Of a DNA stretch of 64,000 bases, positions 48,795 to 59,198 are shown one piece after another. This DNA is from Branchiostoma floridae. Taxonomy: Eukaryota > Chordata > Leptocardii > Amphioxiformes > Branchiostomatidae. Made by a program: the position numbers and the translations under genes. Within the stretch, counting starts at the first letter, position 1; each line of letters starts with the position of its first letter. Under the pieces are notes generated by a model that was not told the origin of the DNA, did no database searches, and worked only from the letters and a program-made list of their open reading frames with translations. The stretch is from contig NC_049979.1 of NCBI RefSeq assembly GCF_000003815.2, positions 10,634,471 to 10,698,470 of the forward strand. The letters run 5' to 3'.

Positions 48795-51114
48795 ATGAAG
48801 ACCCTCCTACTTTTCGCCGCCGTCTGCGTAGCTGTGACCTACAGCCAAGTGCTGGAGCCATGCAGTAAGTTGTTTTCTTAGTTTTAAGTACGACTAGGAT
48901 CCCATTTAAAGAGTTGTTTTTACTATGCAGGTGTACGGAGCCTACAAGTATTGAAGTCTCATACCTGGCCATTCTGCATGAGTAGGTGATTTTTGCAAGA
49001 ATCTAGAGACGTGGCAATCTTTGTAGTGTACTTGAAGATGACTTGTATTAATGTACGATGTTCTTTTACCATGCACAGTGGCACCGGATCTCTGGGAGGC
49101 CCGCGTCTCAAGGGTAAGTCAGGGAGGCCTTGTTTAACATGTGACCGTCTCATGCTAACACGTAGCCTGTCGTTCCAAGGTATCAATGTTGACCATACTG
49201 TTAATTACAGTGCTAATACAGTACTAATTAGCACAAATATACCAAAAGACACGACATTAAGTGTACGTTAGCACACGATGAATGCCCGCAAAATGTCATA
49301 TTCTAGATCTGATGATTTAATCTTAACCTGAAGGCAGAAGTAGATTTTATGATGACTCGCACAACTCGTGACTACTACAGCTAACACAATGATGTCACCT
49401 TAAGTCGTCGACCTTTGGTATGCAACGTTACAGCAAACAATGGCACTTTTAATGCATTGTGCGTCGGTTTAACTGCCCATAGGAGGACGTGTTTATAATA
49501 AACGTAACAAAGGATTTACTCGTAACTTATATTTCTCTTCATCTTTTTTTCATCTGAAAAATCCACATGACCAAACTGTGCTGCAGATTGACCCAGAAAA
49601 GCGCTTCTCCGAGCGCGCTAGGATGTCCTACGACGCCACCAACAGGCGCGTGCGCAGGATCGAGGAAGTCAACCTACTTGAGGACAAAGAGTTCTACGAT
49701 GTGCTGTACATTCACAACACCGAGCCTGTACGTGTGATAAAGCTAAAATAAAAATGGGCCTGAATATAATAGACACTGAAAGTAACATGTTCCGGTGGCC
49801 GAAATATTTTATTGCCTTGTTGCGATATCATTAAGTACCTAATACTAGATGAACGGGGACTGATCGTATGCGCACTCTTAAGTGCTTATTAAGGGTATGA
49901 ATTACAATCATATTTCTCCTTTGTTAGTTACTAGTCAGTAGCATCTTTGTTACTTTTTTGTGGGAGGCACAAGGTATAATGATAGTACCAAAGTATTTCT
50001 ATTGTCAATTAATGACCTGAATGGTCCAATGTAGGTATGTATTGCCTTCAGGCGAAACTCCTCAGGACCAACTTTCAAATTCGAATGGATATCAACCTTC
50101 ATGTCGATCTGTCAGCCTTGGTGTCAAACGTAATTCCTTAACCCTGGCTACGACATTTCTATTACAGGGCACTGAGTACCGTCTTAACCTGAAGACGAAG
50201 GAGTGTCAGAAGAGGGAGATGTCCAACGCCTGGCGTCCCTTCCAAGTCCCTCCGAACTCCACCTTCCTGGGTGAGAGCTACATCGGGACCGGCGCGGTGC
50301 CAGGGGCAGGCGTGCTGACGGAGCTTTGGTCCAATACCTTTGAGGACGGAGGTTAGACTTTGTTCTTCGTGAACACACTTACAACGTTTCTGTCCGCTCT
50401 CTATTTCCATCATTTCTATTTACCCACATGATGTCAGTACAACACATTTACAACGGATCCTATCTCGGCCGTCTTGAGATACCAGTTTGCGCTTACTATA
50501 TATAACCTGCTCCTTTCTTTGTTTTGAACATCTAGACAAGTACTTTGGTGTCTACACCGTGGAGGGGTGCATTCCCATCCAAGAGGAATTCTACAGCAAC
50601 CGCACTGGCCTTGTCTCTACATTGTAAGTAGTGTGTATATCAAGCTGAAGTGTCCACATTGCTCACATGACAATTAAATTGTCAAACAACCATGCGGCCA
50701 TTAAATACCTTGAACCCGCCTTCTACTCCTATCATGTTGTAAGAGCTCAGCTGGGCTAGGAACAACCGATGGAATTATCATCAATGATAAACACTATGTA
50801 ATCCATTGGACAGGCAACTGGGGACGCTCAAAGGTTAAACGTAGCAAGGGCATTGTGCTCGTAGTATTGTTTTCTGTAATAGATCTTTTTCCAGTGTTTA
50901 TCATGTTTTACCACGGAAAGCATGGAAGCCATGGCCTTGTCCTAGCTGTAGTTATAACCTAAGTACAGTGACTGAATGGCGGTGAGAATATGTCAGAGTA
51001 ATGCAAATGCTGATGAAGTATGACTTACGCATTTTGTTCATTTTCAGCTTCTTTGACGTGACAGCCGGCATCTCCGACCCAAACGTCTTCATCCCACCGA
51101 GAGAATGCATGTAG
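48795..51114 (+). CDS. Ependymin-related protein 2
   Basis: Exons: 48795-48864, 49079-49113, 49587-49727, 50168-50351, 50536-50623, 51048-51114; 194 residues. Signal peptide MKTLLLFAAVCVAVTYS, mature start near Gln-Val-Leu-Glu-Pro-Cys. Four conserved cysteines (EPC, TKEC, EGC, REC) would form the family disulfides. Two N-glycosylation sequons are visible (PPNSTF, YSNRTG). Other landmarks: RRVRRIEEVNLLEDKEFYDV, FLGESYIGTGAVPGAGV, DKYFGVYT, DVTAGISDPNVFIPPREC. The product is expected to be a secreted or lysosomal lipid-binding-type glycoprotein. Exon plan and text pair it most closely with copy 5 (both have NLLEDKEF and STFFFDVT). Confidence 0.93.
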
Positions 51115-52119
51115 TTAGTTACTACCCGCGTTAGCTTGTCGTGAAGTCTACACAGATTCCATTACATAACAGAATCAGTTTCATTGTAAATTCTGCTGTT
51201 TTTACGTTCATGAACATCAACGTGATGTAATTTTACGTTCGATGTGGATTGTTCTGTAAACGTTTCATGCTTCTATAAATGATTGTTCTTTCCCTTGCTG
51301 GCAAATATAAAATATTTTCACTCTATCTCTTTCGTTTTACTACTGCGACAGTAATCTCAGGATAGCTGAAAATTATTTGGACCTTATACAATAAAATGGT
51401 TGTGAATTAAATTTTTTATGGCACGACATTGCTGTGGTGTGAAATGAATTGTTGTCTCTCTGTCACAGTATGGGTTAGGCCGGTCTTAATAATGCTTTGG
51501 GCCTGACTGGTTCCAAAAGCCTCAACATCCCTATGCACTAATTCCGAGCCATAGGTGGTGGATGACTAGAGACTCAGCTAAAGCGAACAAGTGTGTAGCG
51601 TAGGAAACTCCAGATGCTGGCTCATGAATGAATGAAGACCTGTATCGCAACTTCTTGCCCATTACAATACAATGCTCACTGCAAATCGTCCAAACCTACA
51701 TACCCACCTCTAACACATAACTAAACATAATCCCCAAGCAGATCTTTCGTTGGCAATACAGTATTCATGGACCGAAACTGTCATCTGTTGGTCAATGGAT
51801 ACTATTTCTGCCTAGAGAGATCTGCTTGGAGAGAAAAATAAACACAACTAGAGTTCCACGAACACATCCCTTCCCCAAATAACCATGCCTTTATACAAGA
51901 CGTAAACTCTTATTCATGTATTACCAAAGAGTACCTACCCCAATAGCAAACGACTGCATGAACGTGTGTTCCTCACAAACCCACGAACGCTACCAACAAC
52001 ATCTTAACCTTCTTGGCGAAGGTAACAATAAAATTATGTACTCTGTTGTAATACTTTCCAGAGCAACTTTTATATTGCATCGTCAAAATCATGGCTGGGC
52101 TGGTCGAATATATAGTGAA

Positions 52120-52435
52120 TTATCGGATAGGGGGCTTTGGCCAAGCTAGGAATAAAAGCTTACTAGGGCTCCGTAACTCGCCGCTAGAAGGCCCATTATC
52201 GAAATTGACCTTCCTTTTCCCAACCCCTACCTATCCACCAAATATCATGCAAAACGATCAGCAACGTCTCAAGTTATGCTGTCCGCAAACAAACGGACAC
52301 ACACACTCGGCCCGCTACCGTGCTGATACCGTGCTACGCCAACCATTTTCGACCTCGACCTTCCTTTCCGCAACCGCTACTCAAATACCCAAATATCATG
52401 AAAATCCATACTCAGCTTCTCGAGTTATGTAGTTT
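52120..52435 (+). repeat. Interspersed repeat with two internal subunits
   Basis: Two ~80-90 bp subunits follow each other: each has a GACCTTCCTTT(T/C)C motif, then CAAATATCATG, then a (C)TC(A/G)AGTTATG end. The first is followed by CAAACAAACGGACACACACAC. This is a non-autonomous, probably dimeric, element. Confidence 0.6.
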
Positions 52436-52527
52436 TAAGCTACTTTAAGACTCACACACCAATTACATGACCGAAAATATAACCTTCTTGGTCAAGATAA
52501 AATACCCATACTCGCATGTCTTCGCAT

Positions 52528-52650
52528 CTGCTATTGGCTACTCCTCATGACAACGCAAATATTGCAGCTTGACCAGTGGAGATAGACGTATATAACGTCC
52601 AGGTCAACCTTTGCACAGCCCTCCCCCTCTTCATTGTAGACTGAGCTCCC
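52528..52650 (+). promoter_or_regulatory. Conserved ependymin promoter block, copy 3
   Basis: Inverted CCAAT (CTATTGGCTAC), CAACGCAAAT, then TCCAGGTCAACCTTTGCACA and TCATTGTAGACTGAGCTCCC. Very close to the block of copy 4 and recognisably homologous to those of copies 2 and 5. Confidence 0.75.
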
Positions 52651-52689
52651 TGCTAGATACACACGTTAGTCTCTACAGGACCTCACACA

Positions 52690-55037
52690 ATGAAGACTCT
52701 CCTACTTTTCTCCGCTGTCTGCGTAGCTGTCGCCTACAGCCAAGTGATGGAGCCCTGCTGCAAGTAGTAGTTTGGTTACATCCACAGGTGTTAAGGTCCT
52801 CCAACCTTTTTTTACGTTAAGTGCTAAAGCGCTTCAGGGAAGAACATTTTCCAGAAATTTTCAACTTTTTCAGAAGTGCGTCAATCATTGCAAAGCATTT
52901 TCAGTAACATAAGCTGGGTGTCATTGATGTTAACACGTGATGTTTTACCGTGCACAGCGCCACCATCGCTCTGGGAAGCCAGGATCTCCAGGGTGAGTTA
53001 CCTGCTACATGAACAAACTTCGTCGTTACAATAAACTCCAACTGCTCCAATGTATCGGCGGTTGATCTAGACAGTTAGGTAGTAGAGGGTAAATGATTTG
53101 TTAGATTGAAAACGTCGTCGCAAACTTTTGTTCTCAATACAGCCTGCTTCGTTCGTTATATTTACTATAAGAAACGCATCACTCGGAAATTTTATTGCCC
53201 CAAACTCGTGACTCCTACTGCTTATATAAAGCCATTCAAACCCGTCGACCTTTGATACACCAGGAGGCTCATGCATGCTGTATAGAATGCTCTAAGTTAG
53301 AAAGTTTCTGTTTTCTGAAACCTGATTGTTATATATGTCACAGTAGAGATTGGAATCCAAGAGAACTCTGAATTCAACAATGGTTTTATCTTTTGTTTCT
53401 GACACTTACATGTTAAGGATATGCTGTATGCTACCCACTAGTGTAGAACAGTACATTAGTCTTGGGCTAACTTTGAAGTGTCAGATCTTATATAACAAAG
53501 GCTTCAGCATTTTCATGTAATAACAATCTCTCCTAAAAAGATTCCAGATTGTACTGGATTCCAATCTATACTGATCTCGCTGATACAATGTCTAAGATAC
53601 TTTTTTATTCAATTCCAGTCTGAATGTTGTCCGGTACAAACGTCCATAGCACAGACGGGGTATAGTCAAGGAGAAGTCAAGGGGCTATTTGACCCTTTTT
53701 TAGTTCATCGATTCAAATTGTATAACGGTAATTATTTACTACTAATTTCTAACATGTCAACCTACGTTGCCTGATAGGTTGACCCAGAAAAGCGCTTCTC
53801 CGAGCGTGCAAGAATTTCTTATGATGCCACCAACAGGCGCATCCGCATCATCGAGGAAGTAAACATCCTTGTAGCGAGAGAGTACTATGATGTGCTGTTC
53901 ATCCACAACACCGAGCCCGTGAGTATACCATCTCACTTTGAACTCAGAAAAATCAGTTCAAGAAAGTCGACCCTGCCATTCTTGGTGTGAAAACCTATTC
54001 CTGGTCATCCTTACACCAATATCTTTTCACAGGGAACTGAATACCGCCTCAACCTGAAAACGAAGGAGTGCCAGAAGAGGGATATCGTTGATGCCTGGCG
54101 TCCCTTCCAAGTCCCTCCAAACTCCACCTTCCTGGGTGAGAGCTACATCGGGACCGGCTCGATTCAAGGCGCAGGCGTCCAGACGCAACTTTGGGAAAAT
54201 GTTTTTGAGAACGAAGGTTAGATTGTCCCAGCACGTTTCTGTTGTCTCAATGGTTTTTTTTTTCCATCTCTTGTCAATATGGTGTAGTGATGCAAATACA
54301 GACCTTGGCATGAGGTGAATGCTTGTCAAGGAGACCAGCTTCTGTATTTATAATTCAATAACCTGAATTTTTCTTTCTGTTCAACATTCAGACAAGTATT
54401 TCGGTGTCTACACCGCTGTGGGCTGCATTCCAATCCAAGAGGAATTCTACAGCAGGCGCACTGGCCTTGTCACTACCACGTAAGTAGAGCGCACACATGT
54501 ACTTATATATATATATATGTATATATAGGACTATATAGTCTATACTGTAAGAAGGTGTCAAATGAAAAGTAATACCTGGGCTACGATGGATCTTTATTAG
54601 ACTCCATGTATTGCTGGATAAATACTAGTAGACCGTGATTGGCCGGAAGAATTATCTGTCCACAGGGTTACAAGTTGCAAGCACATCTGACCTGCCAAGT
54701 GCTTCAAATGGTAAACGACGAAAATGTAATGTTTGGAAAAAAAAGACAGAAAAGGGGGTCTTTTTGATACTTGGTTGTTTACATCAGAGTAAATGCGTCG
54801 GTTAGTTGTCGCCAACTTTATTGTTACATAACACAAAAACGACGGACAGTGGTACAGTAACACAATAAAATGTAATAGCATTTACTGTTCTGGCTACTAC
54901 GAGGAATCCAGTCATCGATTCCACGTTATGATTATGTAAGTGATAAAACATTGTTGTTGTTTTCCCCCAGATTCTTTGACGTGACAGGCGGCATCTCCGA
55001 CCCTAATGTCTTCATCCCACCGAGGGAGTGCATGTAG
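52690..55037 (+). CDS. Ependymin-related protein 3 (GC-AG first intron)
   Basis: Exons: 52690-52759, 52958-52992, 53778-53918, 54033-54216, 54392-54479, 54971-55037; 194 residues. Signal peptide MKTLLLFSAVCVAVAYS. All four family cysteines are present (EPC, TKEC, VGC, REC) and the PPNSTF sequon is kept; the exon 5 sequon is lost (YSRRTG). The first donor reads T/GCAAGTAG where copies 4 and 5 have T/GTAAGT. If this GC donor were not used, translation would stop after Cys-Lys, 25 codons in; with it, the phase matches every other copy. Exon 2 (PPSLWEAR) and ILVAREYYDVLFIHNTEP pair it with copy 4. Intron 2 carries a MITE. Splicing through the GC donor is inferred from the intact downstream exons. 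Confidence 0.88.
52758..52765 (+). promoter_or_regulatory. Non-canonical GC splice donor of ependymin 3 intron 1
   Basis: Exon end ...CTGCT followed by GCAAGT. All remaining positions fit the strong consensus found for GC-AG introns. The paralogues have GT at this position, so it is a single T-to-C change. Confidence 0.7.
53341..53573. mobile_element. MITE with 19 bp terminal inverted repeats
   Basis: CAGTAGAGATTGGAATCCA at the left and its near-perfect inverse TGGATTCCAATCTATACTG at the right (one mismatch in 19) bound a 233 bp AT-rich stretch without coding capacity in intron 2 of ependymin 3. The CAGTA-type ends resemble hAT termini, but no clear 8 bp target duplication is visible. Confidence 0.75.
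54504..54530. repeat. (TA)n microsatellite
   Basis: TA dinucleotide run interrupted by GTATATA, in intron 5 of ependymin 3. Confidence 0.85.
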
Positions 55038-55875
55038 TCTCTGTCGGTGTTATCTACGCAGATACCATTTGAAGATTTGCAATGAAAGCTTTCTTAAGAA
55101 AGTGGCCCGACAGGGCGTTCTGCAATTTTGTTTCCTTCCTTGAACATCCAAGTGAAGTAATTTTATTTATGGTGTCGTTTTTTCTATAAACGTCTATTCT
55201 GACTCCATTTAACGCATATTCTGTATGATTGGTCTTTCTCTCGTCACAATGATGACACATGTTGGTATAATATCATGTACTGCTGCACAATCATCTTTGT
55301 CTCGGAAATGATTGCGAAATAAAGGTCTTATGACACGACGCTTCTATGGTGTGAAATTTTAAAGTGTTGTCCCTACATGTGCATACACTGTACAATATGA
55401 TTTAGGTCTCTCTCAGCAAATGTTAGACGTTCTCTGATTCCAGAAGTCAACCCTGTATCCCTGTGATGATAAATATAGAGTCAAATGGGTGGCCAGTGAC
55501 TAGAGAATCCGCTGAACCATGCCGTATATAGCGCAAGAACATCTAGATTTCAAAGTTTATGAACGAACTTCATCATAACGACATGTCCCAATTGCAGGTC
55601 GTCCAACCGTACGACATTCCCCTGACACGTGAATACACACATATAGCCATACCGATGCATTGGCCTAGATATGAATACACGATATGGGTGTTATCAAATG
55701 GAGATAATCACTCTTGCTATTGGCTGCTTCTCCTGACAACACAAACATCACAGGTTGACCACCAGAGACGGGCGTACAGCGTCCAGGTCAACCTTTGCAC
55801 AGCCCTCGTGACCTCTTCATTGTAGACTGAGCTCCCACCTAGATACACCCACTGACCTCTACAGGAGCTCGCATC
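55038..55875. other. Intergenic between ependymin copies 3 and 4
   Basis: AATAAA for copy 3 at 55318-55323. Homologous to the copy 2-3 spacer. The conserved promoter block of copy 4 is at 55713-55835. Confidence 0.65.
55713..55835 (+). promoter_or_regulatory. Conserved ependymin promoter block, copy 4
   Basis: Inverted CCAAT (CTATTGGCTGC), GACAACACAAAC, TCCAGGTCAACCTTTGCACA, TCATTGTAGACTGAGCTCCC; near-identical to copy 3 over the right half. Confidence 0.75.
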
Positions 55876-58178
55876 ATGAAGACTCTCCTACTTTTCTCCG
55901 CTGTCTGTGTAGCTGTGTCCTACAGCCAAGTGCTCCAGCCATGTTGTAAGTCTTTGGTTATAGTTTTTGGTTAAATGCTTGTTAAAGTACATACATGTAT
56001 CTGTCTCTTAATTATAAATCTTAGTCACAGGCGAAGATAAAGGATGCTACCTGAAACGTCTTAACGTTTCGTCATGTAAATCTATCCAGTTGCTTGAGTA
56101 ACTTTGTTACTTTGGGTATCATATTACCTGGGTGTATAGCCTTCATCGACGCATGTTGTAAGTCGTTCAATACCTTCTTATACTTCCAGGTGTTACGGTA
56201 GTCAATTGCATGTACATGACGCGCTCTTGATAGAGGTTCTAAAAAGAATGTTTTCGCGATACTTTCAGAAATGCTTCAATCATTTCAAGGCACGGTATAT
56301 AACAATTGAGTGTTATCAACTCAACACGTGATGTTTTACCTTACACAGCGCCACCATCGCTCTGGGAAGCCAGAGTCTCCAGGGTGAGTCGCCTGTTATA
56401 TGGACATTCTTTATCTATGGTACCAGGTAACACGGGGCTCTAATCTGAAAGTAAAACATCACCTTTAGGATAAATATTTCCACTCCAAGATATCAATGGC
56501 TGATTTAGATAATAAGGGTGGCTCAATTGCATCCTCACTATTCTTACACATGTATACATTTTTACTAGATAGCTTTGAAGAACGCTTGCAACTAGAATGT
56601 CCAAAAGATAAATGTAACAGGTTGTTCACTGTGATATAACAAGCTGCTGCCGCGCAGTGTGCTGGCAGAACGGGTGTGTTTCGGGCAATAATGGCAGAGA
56701 TCAAGTGACCTTATTGATTAGAAGTGTCGTCGAAAGTACTAAGTGTCGTACTGAGTGTTTTGTCCTTCATGTTAGCTATCAAAATGCAGCAATATCAGTT
56801 TTATGGCTCCAAAGAACCCGTGACTACCGCTGCTTATGTAAAGCTATTAAAAACTTCGACCTTTGGCGCGTGGCAAACAAAGCCCATGCGTGTTAAACAA
56901 ATATTGTAGTCTGTTTGTTAAGACCTGATTGTTATATATAATGCCTTGGATGGTGTCTTCGATTCTAGTCCAGCTGCTGAACGACACAAATGTCTACAAC
57001 AATAAAGAGACCGATTTTGAATTTCACAATGTGTCCAAAATGAGGCGAAAGGTTCGACTTCTACTGTTTGATCTTTTATCAACTTCAATGATTTATTTAG
57101 ATTGTATATTGTTAACTATTAATTTCTAAGAGAAGTAATTGTGCTTTACCTGATAGATTGACCCAGAAAAGCGCTTCGCCGAGCGTGCGAGGATTTCCTA
57201 CGATGCCACCAATAGGCGCATCCGCCTCATCGAGGAAGTCTTGATTCGTGACGACAAAGACTACTTTGATGTGCTGTTCATCCACAACACCGAGCCCGTG
57301 AGTATAGCAACTACAGCAATTTTGATTTCAACTAAACTGAAAAACGTAGTAAAATTGATAATGTCATCCTAGTTGAAAAAAAAAAACTGGCGCATTTAGC
57401 CATTCATCAATATCTTCTAATAGGGTACGGAATACCGCTTCAACCTGAAGACCAAGGAGTGCCAGAAGAGGGAGATCGCTGATGCCTGGCGTCCCTTCCA
57501 AGTCCCCCCAAACTCCACCTTCCTGGGTGAGGGCTACATCGGAACCGGCGCTGTACCAGGGGCAGGCGTGCTGACGCAACTCTGGTCAAATACGTTTGAG
57601 AACGAAGGTTAGATTTTGTCAATGCGTTTCTACCTTCTCACTGTTGCCTGTTATTTTTCATCTCCAATCAATGGTATCTTACCATGCAAAGCAAGGACCT
57701 TGAGATAAATCATTGGCTTAAAGACAAGCTTGCCTGTATACAACCTGACCATTACTGTTGTCAACATGCAGACAAGTACTTCGGTGTCTACACGGCGGAG
57801 GGCTGCATTCCTATCCAAGAGGAATTCTACAGCAGGCGCACTGGCCTTGTCTCTTCTACGTAAGTAGAGCACACTGGTACTTATGCGAGGATACAAATGG
57901 AAAGTGATTTTTGGTTTATATATTGATTTACCATGTAACTGTAATGAACGCCGGAACTTCAGTCGAATACTTTCGCAAAAATAAATGAATTTACGATGCA
58001 TCGTTGAAAATTAACGATGGACATAGTTCCAGATAATTAACGGAGCAATAAAGTTCTGACTTTAACGTTATGAGCATGTAAGTAATAAAGTACTGTTATT
58101 ATTCATTCCAGCTTCTTTGATGTGACAGCCGGTATCTCGGATCCTAATGTCTTCATCCCACCGAGGGAGTGCGAGTAA
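55876..58178 (+). CDS. Ependymin-related protein 4
   Basis: Exons: 55876-55945, 56349-56383, 57157-57297, 57424-57607, 57772-57859, 58112-58178; 194 residues, all GT-AG. Signal peptide MKTLLLFSAVCVAVSYS, then Gln-Val-Leu-Gln-Pro-Cys. Family landmarks PPSLWEARVSR, RRIRLIEEV, FNLKTKEC, FLGEGYIGTG (Gly where others have Ser), DKYFGVYTAEGC, DVTAGISDPNVFIPPREC. The PPNSTF sequon is kept; exon 5 has YSRRTG. It ends in Cys-Glu as copy 1 does. Closest to copy 3. A canonical ATTAAA signal lies at 58537-58542. Confidence 0.93.
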
Positions 58179-59198
58179 CCCGCAATGCCGGTAGTTACAT
58201 GTATTACGGCGAGAAGATCCTTATTAGAGTGGTGATAGATTGAAGAAAGAACCCACAACACAGCAAGTCTCTCATTGTACTTAATTTGCGAGATCTATAT
58301 TATGACGATGTTTGTTTATTTTTAATGTCAGTTTGTCTTGTAAGCGTCAATACTTATTTCAGTTAACACACACAGTTTACAAAAACACACTATTGGTCCT
58401 TCCTTGTCATGTGTGCACGATGGCAACATGTTGTCAAGCACACGGTTGGTAGTCACCTTTGGTTTAGTACAACCACAATATCGTATGAGACACCTCGTTC
58501 CTCCCCTACATTGTAAGGAAACGATCGTGAACGTGGATTAAAACTTTCTATCTACTCATGTTGAAGTGTCATCACTCCCCCTACCTGTATTCCAAGGTAT
58601 TACATGAGGAGTCACTCGACCCTGTTGGGTCTCGAGTCAATCAAATCAATTTATTAATAGCATGAAGTACAATACAGTAAAGTTCAAGGGGTTGAACTCT
58701 CTCATGGTTAGCTGAAGGAGCTAGAAGTACCCATTCTGTCACTACTTTACGCCCCGTTTTCACTAGACGGCGAGAGACCACAGTGCGACCAAACTTGGAT
58801 TTTCGAGACCCATGATTTTATCATTGGGATGTGATGCACGATGTAGAGTATGATATAAAAGACATCGAAACACATAAAACCGTATAAAGATATTTTTGTG
58901 TAGTAATTCGTTGAGCGATCAAAAATGTTTGTTCGTTCATCGGTCGCGCAGCAATCGCAGTCTCTAGTGGCAAGGGGTTGTTATGGATCGCAAATCAGTT
59001 CTCCAATGCATCGTCGGGCTTGCAGGAATTAGAATGATGGGCGTTCCCGGCTTTTGGTTCTGCAATTGGCTACATCTCACGGCAACGCAAACACCGCACA
59101 TTGGTTATCCGAGACACAGGGTCCAAGGTCTACCTTTGTGCAATCCTCGTGACTGCCTCATTCCCGACCTGACCTCACGTCCAGTCAGACCAAGCACC
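58179..59198. other. Intergenic between ependymin copies 4 and 5
   Basis: Nothing coding seen. The right end (59060-59175) is the conserved promoter block of copy 5. The middle segment (about 58600-58980) does not match the other spacers and may be an insertion. Confidence 0.5.
59060..59175 (+). promoter_or_regulatory. Conserved ependymin promoter block, copy 5
   Basis: Inverted CCAAT (CAATTGGCTAC), GGCAACGCAAAC, GGGTCCAAGGTCTACCTTTG, then TGCAATCCTCGTGACTGCCTC. The half-site reads AAGGTCT here, one base off the other copies. Confidence 0.65.

Larger units (their letters stand above)
51115..52689. other. Intergenic between ependymin copies 2 and 3
   Basis: AATAAA for copy 2 is at 51390-51395. 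The segment about 51480-51720 is homologous to 55430-55640 between copies 3 and 4, showing that the tandem unit included intergenic DNA. About 780 bp (51,720-52,500) including the repeat at 52120 is extra here. A TATATAA (52589-52595) lies within the promoter block. Confidence 0.6.

Noticed and set aside
50162-50413. Minus-strand frames across ependymin exon 4 (also at 54027-54329, 57364-57622, 60229-60663 and 60885-61100)
   Set aside because: They are antisense shadows of the plus-strand ependymin exons, repeated because the exons are repeated.
53341-53573. Possible full hAT transposon
   Set aside because: No transposase coding capacity and no clear 8 bp target duplication; kept only as a MITE-like element.
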